Source of the DNA: Bog-473 sp964457065
Lineage (GTDB): Bacteria; Actinomycetota; Acidimicrobiia; Acidimicrobiales; RAAP-2
DNA length: 9,324 nucleotides
Direction: 5' to 3'
Assembly (NCBI GenBank): GCA_964457065.1
Contig: CAYWDQ010000124.1
Location: 1-9,324, forward strand
Shown here one piece after another: positions 4,645 to 9,324 of this stretch (the first letter of the stretch is position 1; the number at the start of each line of letters is the position of its first letter). Position numbers and translations under genes: made by a program. The notes under the pieces were generated by a model, which was not told where the DNA came from, made no database searches, and saw nothing but the letters and a program-made list of their open reading frames with translations.

Positions 4645-5494
4645 GGCCGCCCCCCGTGCCGGCTCGGCCGGGCCGCTCGTCCCCACGCCGTACGTGGTGG
4701 TGGAGCGGCGGGAGGAGGCCGCCGACGTGGTGACGCTCTCGATCGAGCCCGCAGAGGGCTCTGCCCCGACCTTCCGGCACGGGCAGTTCAACATGGTCAC
4801 GTCGTTCGGCCGGGGAGAGGTGGCGGTGTCGATGTCCAGCGCCCCGGGCGCGCCGGGCCCGGTGGAGCACTCCATCCGCCGGGTGGGTGCGGTCACCGCC
4901 GCGCTCTGCGCGGCACCCGTGGGGTCGTTCGTGGGCATCCGCGGACCCTTCGGCACGTCCTGGGGCGTCGACGACGTCGAGGACGGCGTGGACGTGGTGG
5001 TCATGGCCGGTGGCATCGGTCTGGCGCCGCTGCGGGGCGCGGTGCGCGACCTCGTGGTGCGCCAGCAGTCCGGTCGGGGGCGTGTGTTCGTGCTCGCAGG
5101 TGCCCGTTCGCCGGACCAGATTCTCTTCGACGAGGACCTCCGGGCCTGGGAGCGGACCGGTGTCCATGTGGGCATCTCGGTCGACGTGGGGGCGCCGGGA
5201 TGGGCCGGGGTGGTCGGCGTCGTCACCGCGTTGCTGCCGGGCGCCCCCTTCGAGGCATCGGGTGCCCTGGCCCTGCTCTGCGGGCCCGAGATCATGATGC
5301 GCTTCGGGGGCCGAGCCCTGGTGGACCGGGGGGTCGATGCCGGGCGCGTCCGCGTCTCGCTGGAGCGCAACATGCAGTGCGGCATCGGCCTGTGCGGCCA
5401 CTGCCAGCTCGGGCCTCTGCTCGTCTGCCGGGACGGACCTGTGGTGCGCTACGGCGGTCTCGCCGACGAGCTGTTCATGGAGCGCAACCGATGA
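4622..5494 (+). CDS. hydG: Group 3b [NiFe] hydrogenase gamma subunit, flavin/NAD(P)/2Fe-2S reductase
   Basis: Diaphorase subunit that exchanges electrons between NAD(P)H and the iron-sulfur chain of the hydrogenase; 290 residues in the ferredoxin-NADP reductase family, close to the PyrK-like electron-transfer subunits. The flavin domain shows HGQFNMV (53-59), AVSMSSAP (68-75) and GPFG (108-111). The NAD(P) domain shows VMAGGIGLAPLRG (127-139), LAGARSPDQILF (158-169) and LCGPEIMM (219-226). The C-terminal cluster-binding loop has Cys253, Cys258, Cys261 and Cys269 (Cx4CxxCx7C), expected for 2Fe-2S. The ATG at 4622 overlaps the previous gene by 23 bp; ATG 4634 (residue 5) is an equally possible start with an 11-bp overlap, and neither has a clear ribosome site, so translational coupling is likely. 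NADPH preference is known for characterised group 3b enzymes but cannot be read here. Confidence 0.94.
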   Translation: MARTMLAEAAPRAGSAGPLVPTPYVVVERREEAADVVTLSIEPAEGSAPTFRHGQFNMVTSFGRGEVAVSMSSAPGAPGPVEHSIRRVGAVTAALCAAPVGSFVGIRGPFGTSWGVDDVEDGVDVVVMAGGIGLAPLRGAVRDLVVRQQSGRGRVFVLAGARSPDQILFDEDLRAWERTGVHVGISVDVGAPGWAGVVGVVTALLPGAPFEASGALALLCGPEIMMRFGGRALVDRGVDAGRVRVSLERNMQCGIGLCGHCQLGPLLVCRDGPVVRYGGLADELFMERNR

Positions 5495-6291
5495 CCCCTG
5501 ACGTCCCCACCTTGGCCGTGTGGAAGTTCGCCTCCTGTGACGGGTGCCAGTTGAGCCTGCTCGACTGCGAGGACGAGCTGCTGGCCCTCGCCGGAGCGGT
5601 GCGCATCGCGCACTTCACCGAGATGACCCGCGCGCACATCGAGGGCCCCTACGACGTCTCGCTGGTCGAGGGCTCCATCACGACCGGCGAGGACGCCGAG
5701 CGGATCCTGGCCATCCGCGCCGCGTCGCATCGCCTGATCACCATCGGCGCCTGCGCGACGTCCGGAGGCGTGCAGGCCCTGCGCAACTTCGCCGCCGCGG
5801 GCGAATTCGTGGGCGTGGTCTACGCCCACCCCGAGTACGTGTCGTCGCTCTCGACCTCGACACCGATTTCCGACCATGTGCCCGTCGACTTCGAGCTGAA
5901 CGGGTGCCCGATCGACCGCCACCAGCTGCTCGAGGTGATCACGTCCTCCCTGGTCGGGCGGCGACCGGTCATCCCCGACCACACCGTCTGCCAGCAGTGC
6001 AAGGGCCGCGGCGCCGTGTGCGTGCTGGTCGCGCACGGGACCCCGTGCCTGGGCCCCGTCACGCGGGCCGGGTGCGGCGCGCTGTGCCCGGCCGTGGGCC
6101 GAGGCTGTTACGGGTGCTTCGGGCCGGTCGGTGGGGCGAACACCGGTGCCCTGGCCGAGCACCTGCTCAGCCAGGGCATGGCTCCCGTTGACGCGTCGCG
6201 GCTCTTCTCCACCTTCTACTCGGGCAACGAGGTCTTCGGCCGCCAGTCCGTCTCCCTCCGCTCCCGCGCCAGGTCCGAGGAGGCACGGTGA
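5491..6291 (+). CDS. hydD: Group 3b [NiFe] hydrogenase small (delta) subunit
   Basis: Electron-transferring small subunit that pairs with HydA; 266 residues, cytoplasmic, with no Tat signal peptide, as expected for group 3. The proximal 4Fe-4S ligands are Cys16, Cys19 (FASCDGCQLSLLD), Cys88 (TIGACATSGG) and Cys139 (LNGCPIDRHQ). Eight more cysteines, Cys167, 170, 177, 186, 195, 199, 206 and 209, can hold two further cubane clusters, giving an all-cysteine three-cluster wire. One extra cysteine (Cys26) is outside these sets. The ATG at 5491 overlaps the hydG stop (ATGA) and has GGAG 8 nt upstream (5479-5482). An in-frame open stretch extends upstream but is antisense-free shadow of hydG. No substitution of a cluster ligand is seen, unlike the oxygen-tolerant membrane enzymes with extra cysteines at the proximal site. 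Confidence 0.95.
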   Translation: MTPDVPTLAVWKFASCDGCQLSLLDCEDELLALAGAVRIAHFTEMTRAHIEGPYDVSLVEGSITTGEDAERILAIRAASHRLITIGACATSGGVQALRNFAAAGEFVGVVYAHPEYVSSLSTSTPISDHVPVDFELNGCPIDRHQLLEVITSSLVGRRPVIPDHTVCQQCKGRGAVCVLVAHGTPCLGPVTRAGCGALCPAVGRGCYGCFGPVGGANTGALAEHLLSQGMAPVDASRLFSTFYSGNEVFGRQSVSLRSRARSEEAR

Positions 6292-7592
6292 CGTCCCCCG
6301 ACGAGCGCCGGCGTACCGTCTCGGTCCAGGGACTCGCACGCGTCGAGGGTGAAGGATCGCTCCGCGTCGAGGTCCGTGACGGCCGGGTGGAGGACGTCGA
6401 GCTGCAGATCTTCGAACCGCCCCGGTTCTTCGAGGCCTTCCTGCGCGGCCGCCGCGCCACCGAAGCACCGGACCTCACCGCCCGCATCTGCGGAATCTGC
6501 CCCGTGGCGTACCAGATGAGCGCATGCGCGGCGGTCGAGGACGCGCTCGGAATCAGCGTCCATCGGGGTGTCGCCGACCTGCGCCGTCTCCTCTACTGCG
6601 GGGAGTGGCTGCAGAGTCACTCGCTGCACGTCCACATGCTGCATGCCCCCGACTTCCTCGGGTGCCAGGACGCGGTCGAGATGGCGCAGCGACACCGCGC
6701 CGCCTTTGAGCGGGGACTCGCGCTCAAGAAGATGGGCAACCGCATCATGGAGGCGATCGGCGGGCGCGCCATCCATCCCGTGAACGTCAAGGTCGGCGGG
6801 TTCTACCGCGCGCCCAGAAGGGAGGAGGTGGCGGCATTGGCCGGACCGCTCTCCGACGCCCTCGACCTCGCGGTGGCCACGGTGGCGTGGGTCGCCGGCT
6901 TCGACTTCCCCGACGTGCATGGCGACTATCGCTTCGTGGCGTTGCGCGACGCGGGCCGCTACCCGCTCGAGTCGGGTCGCGTCGCCTCCTCCGACGGGTT
7001 GGATACCACCCCCGGCGGCTTCGCGGACCTCGTCGTGGAGGAGCAGGTGGCCCGGTCGACGGCATTGCACGCCCGCCTGGAGAACCGGCTGGAATACCTG
7101 ACCGGACCGCTGGCGCGTTACGCCCTCAACTCGGCGCAGCTGCCCGACGTGGCCGCCCGGGCGGCAGCCGACGCCGGGCTCGGCCCCACGTGCACGAACC
7201 CGTTCCAGAGCATCATCGTCCGGACCGTGGAGATCGTCTTCGCCTGCCAGGAGGCGCTGAGGCTGGTGGAGCGCTACGAGCCGCCCGATCCCCCGAGCGC
7301 CCCGGTGCCCTCGGGAGGCGGTGAAGGCACGGGCGCCACCGAGGCACCCCGGGGCCTTCTCTTCCACCGCTACCGGATCGACCAGGAAGGCTTGATCACG
7401 GCGGCACAGATCGTGCCCCCGACGTCCCAGAACCAGATCACGATCGAGGCCGACATCCGCCGGACCGTCCAGGCGTCGCTCGACCTCAGCGACGACGAGC
7501 TGACCTGGAGGAGCGAGCAAGCGGTCCGCAACCACGACCCGTGCATCTCGTGCGCCACGCACTTTCTGGACCTCACCATCATCCGGCGATGA
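6288..7592 (+). CDS. hydA: Group 3b [NiFe] hydrogenase large catalytic (alpha) subunit
   Basis: Catalytic subunit that makes or splits H2 at a Ni-Fe(CN)2CO site; 434 residues, full length. The N-terminal metal motif is ARICGICPVAYQM with Cys68 and Cys71; the C-terminal motif is DPCISCATH with Cys419 and Cys422. RVEGEG (18-23) carries the proton-transfer Glu near the active site, and EAPRGLLFHRY (352-362) and PPTSQNQ (377-383) are further group 3 blocks. After His425 nine residues (FLDLTIIRR) remain, the tail expected to be cut off by the maturation protease encoded next. A Gly/Pro-rich segment (332-352) is a loop also seen in relatives. The start is GTGA overlap with hydD, with GAGGAGG (6277-6283) 4 nt upstream. 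The motif form and partner genes place it in group 3b, typically NADPH-coupled and reversible; some have sulfur reductase activity. Confidence 0.96.
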   Translation: MTSPDERRRTVSVQGLARVEGEGSLRVEVRDGRVEDVELQIFEPPRFFEAFLRGRRATEAPDLTARICGICPVAYQMSACAAVEDALGISVHRGVADLRRLLYCGEWLQSHSLHVHMLHAPDFLGCQDAVEMAQRHRAAFERGLALKKMGNRIMEAIGGRAIHPVNVKVGGFYRAPRREEVAALAGPLSDALDLAVATVAWVAGFDFPDVHGDYRFVALRDAGRYPLESGRVASSDGLDTTPGGFADLVVEEQVARSTALHARLENRLEYLTGPLARYALNSAQLPDVAARAAADAGLGPTCTNPFQSIIVRTVEIVFACQEALRLVERYEPPDPPSAPVPSGGGEGTGATEAPRGLLFHRYRIDQEGLITAAQIVPPTSQNQITIEADIRRTVQASLDLSDDELTWRSEQAVRNHDPCISCATHFLDLTIIRR

Positions 7593-8089
7593 GCTCGGAG
7601 GGCGGACGCCACGTCGTGATCGCCGCGATCGGCTGCGAATACCGGCGGGACGACGGCGCCGGTCCCGCCGTGCTGGACCGCCTGCGCGGCCAACACGAAC
7701 GCGCCGACGTGATCGGTCCGCTGGCGTCGCCGCTGGACCTGCTCGGGGCGTGGGACGGTGCGGACCTCGCCATCGTGGTCGACGCGGTCCGTGCCGGGGA
7801 AGAGCCCGGGAAGCTGCATGTCGTCGACATGAACCTGGACACGGCGCCCGTCCTGCCGGGGCTTCCGGCCGCGAGGCCGAGCAGCCACGGGCTCGGCATC
7901 ACCGAGGCCCTCCGTCTCGCCCACGTCCTGGGATCGGCACCGGCGCGCGTGGTGCTCGTCGGCATCGGCGGCCGGGACTTCGGCCTTGGCGTCGGGCTGA
8001 GCCCGGCCGTGTCGGGCGCGGTGAACGGGGCGGCGCGGCTCGTGGCCGAGCTCGCCGGTGGCGACTCCGGCAAGCCCGGGTCAGGGTAG
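7589..8089 (+). CDS. [NiFe] hydrogenase maturation endopeptidase (HyaD/HycI family)
   Basis: Protease that trims the C-terminal peptide of the hydrogenase large subunit once nickel is inserted; 166 residues, normal length. IGCEYRRDDGAGPAVLDRL (14-32) is the family N-terminal loop, with Asp22 the likely first nickel ligand. VVDAV (63-67) supplies Asp65 and SSHGLG (98-103) supplies His100. The C-terminal GVGLSPAVSGAVNGAARLVAEL segment (from 135) is also typical. The start is ATGA overlap with hydA, so it is coupled to the subunit it should process, and the nine-residue tail after His425 of HydA is its presumed substrate. The open frame upstream of 7589 is hydA in another frame and is excluded. 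It ends 9 bp into the convergent acyltransferase gene. The hyp genes for the Fe(CN)2CO centre are not in the window and must lie elsewhere. Confidence 0.93.
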   Translation: MSSEGGRHVVIAAIGCEYRRDDGAGPAVLDRLRGQHERADVIGPLASPLDLLGAWDGADLAIVVDAVRAGEEPGKLHVVDMNLDTAPVLPGLPAARPSSHGLGITEALRLAHVLGSAPARVVLVGIGGRDFGLGVGLSPAVSGAVNGAARLVAELAGGDSGKPGSG

Positions 8090-9324
8090 GGGCGTGGCCG
8101 TGACGCTCACGACGGGTTCGCCCGCGATCGCGCGCTGCAGCAGGGGCTCGACGACCGGCGCCAGGAACGACGCGTAGGCCTGCGTCAGGTGGTTGTCGTC
8201 GCGGTAGACGACGAGGTTGTCCACCATGACGGCACAGGTCGAGAGGGTGCAGAACCACGGCTGGGTGTCGACGTAGGTGCCGCCGCTCTTGGTGACGGCG
8301 AGCATCTCCGCTGCCATCCCGGGCACGTCGAGGCCCACGTCGACCGGCACCGTGCACGCCGTGGCGTCGGTCAGGTGCGCCGAGAGACATCCAGGGACGT
8401 CGAAGGGAGGCTTGGGGACGGGGCCGAAGACCACCACCTGCGCGCCGAGGCTGCGGATGTCGCCGACCTCCTGCCCGAGGCCCGAGAGCCATACGGGGCT
8501 GTAGGGAGTGAAGTTGTAGATGTCGGTGTAGTGGCGGGCGACGCCGAGAATGACGAGCGCGGGATGGATGGCTGCGATCTGGCTGAGGACGTCGGCGCGC
8601 CAGTCGTCGCACTCGGTGAAGGTACGACCCAGCTCCGGGCTGAAGATCGGCAGCGGGAACGGCGGGCAGGTGGCCTTCGTCCACGTGATCAGCCGCCAGT
8701 CGAACTTCTCGGCCGCTTGTTCCACCGCGGGGAACCACATTGCCGCGTGGGAGTCACCGAAGAGCACCACTGTGGTGCTGGCGGTCGTGTCGCCGAAGAC
8801 GCATGGCCGCAACGACGAGTCGGTGTAGCTGTCGAGGCAGCCGTCGACGAAGACCGGCGGCTCGTCGGCGTCGGCGTCCGGGAGACTCGGCTCCAGGTTG
8901 GCCGGCACGTCCTGGACCGCGAGGGAGCGGGCCACCTGCGCGTTGATGGCAGCCGTCTGCTGGTACAGCTGCGACAGCACAGGGTCGGCGACGGCCGCCG
9001 TCTTCACCTGCGCCTTGGTCGATGCACGGAGCGCAGCCGACGCCACGGGCGCGTGCCCGCGTCCGGTCAGGCTCGGCAACGAGAGCACCGACAGCACACA
9101 GGCGCCGACCGCCGCGAACGTGAGGGCGGCACCGAGCCGGAGGCTGCGTCTCGGTGCTGTCGACAGCCAACTGGACAGGCGCACGGGGCGCTCGACCAGT
9201 ACGAAGGTGGCGGTCGCGACCACGAAGCTGATCGCGGCGACCGAGAGGTTCTGGGCCAGCGAGAGGGCGTGCCCCAGTGCCACGGGCACGAGGCTCAGCA
9301 TGGGCCAGTGCCACAGATACCACG
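8081..9324 (-). CDS. Acyltransferase-3/SGNH-hydrolase fusion protein (5' part missing)
   Basis: C-terminal 413 residues of a membrane O-acyltransferase of the OafA type, which adds acetyl or similar groups to cell-surface polysaccharides. The frame enters at the right edge with WYLWHWP, the conserved end of an acyltransferase-3 membrane helix (YLWHWPL). Two further hydrophobic segments follow (about 26-44 and 63-83), with FVLVERPVR between them typical of the end of the domain. A linker leads to an SGNH domain with VLFGDSHAAMW (186-196; catalytic Ser191) and the C-terminal DDNHLT (375-380; Asp/His of the triad). Paired cysteines (162/174, 219/238, 312/323, 358/363) suggest disulfides and an extracytoplasmic SGNH domain. 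Most of the membrane domain is missing. It is convergent with the hydrogenase operon, overlapping it by 9 bp, and has no visible functional link to it. Confidence 0.9.
   Translation of the reverse strand, partial: WYLWHWPMLSLVPVALGHALSLAQNLSVAAISFVVATATFVLVERPVRLSSWLSTAPRRSLRLGAALTFAAVGACVLSVLSLPSLTGRGHAPVASAALRASTKAQVKTAAVADPVLSQLYQQTAAINAQVARSLAVQDVPANLEPSLPDADADEPPVFVDGCLDSYTDSSLRPCVFGDTTASTTVVLFGDSHAAMWFPAVEQAAEKFDWRLITWTKATCPPFPLPIFSPELGRTFTECDDWRADVLSQIAAIHPALVILGVARHYTDIYNFTPYSPVWLSGLGQEVGDIRSLGAQVVVFGPVPKPPFDVPGCLSAHLTDATACTVPVDVGLDVPGMAAEMLAVTKSGGTYVDTQPWFCTLSTCAVMVDNLVVYRDDNHLTQAYASFLAPVVEPLLQRAIAGEPVVSVTATPLP

Noticed and set aside
5200..5490. 97-residue upstream extension of hydD
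   Set aside because: It is the third-frame shadow of hydG; the small-subunit family starts near the FASCDGCQ motif and ATG 5491 has a ribosome site.
1..9324. tRNA, rRNA, CRISPR arrays, insertion sequences, phage genes, riboswitches
   Set aside because: No spaced direct repeats, transposase motifs, terminal inverted repeats or structured RNA signatures were recognised on either strand; the DNA is almost fully covered by metabolic genes.

Overview
The window is high-GC DNA (roughly 70% by eye) with GTG starts, 4-bp stop/start overlaps and protein sequences that look actinobacterial. An uncultured or poorly studied Actinomycetota, perhaps an Acidimicrobiia-like lineage, is my best guess; no marker gene is present to settle it. 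The theme is low-oxygen redox metabolism.

Left part (minus strand, 1-1496): two overlapping genes for a multi-subunit pyruvate-type 2-oxoacid:ferredoxin oxidoreductase, porG (gamma) followed by porA (alpha). porA runs off the left edge and about the last quarter is missing. Centre (1497-1948): a control region holding a 60-residue conserved hypothetical gene (1660-1842) and three DosR/OsdR-like 14-bp boxes. Two boxes face porG and one faces gap, and two of the three lie in a 20-bp element repeated with 18/20 identity. A 16-bp palindrome (1886-1901) and a leader hairpin (1909-1924) lie just before gap, a type I glyceraldehyde-3-phosphate dehydrogenase gene (1949-2962).

Right-centre (plus strand, 3041-8089): a tightly packed six-gene operon for a complete group 3b NAD(P)-linked [NiFe] hydrogenase (sulfhydrogenase type). 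The order is hydB (4Fe-4S electron transfer), a stand-alone cyclic-nucleotide-binding-fold protein with no DNA-binding domain, hydG (flavin/NAD(P)/2Fe-2S), hydD (small subunit), hydA (catalytic large subunit) and a maturation endopeptidase. Every junction overlaps by 4 bp, except the cNMP-fold gene/hydG junction at 23 bp (or 11 bp from the second ATG). The operon appears to begin with a leaderless GTG placed 7 nt after a TAGGTT -10 box.

Right edge (minus strand, 8081-9324): the C-terminal part of a membrane acyltransferase-3/SGNH-hydrolase fusion, convergent with the hydrogenase operon and overlapping it by 9 bp. It looks unrelated to the redox module.

Together the genes suggest a hypoxia or fermentation module. 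GAPDH makes NADH, PFOR oxidises pyruvate and makes reduced ferredoxin, and the hydrogenase can dispose of or recover electrons through NAD(P)H/H2. The least conventional parts are the shared DosR-like elements and the HTH-less cNMP-fold protein embedded in the hydrogenase operon. Nothing longer than about 165 bases is without a gene.
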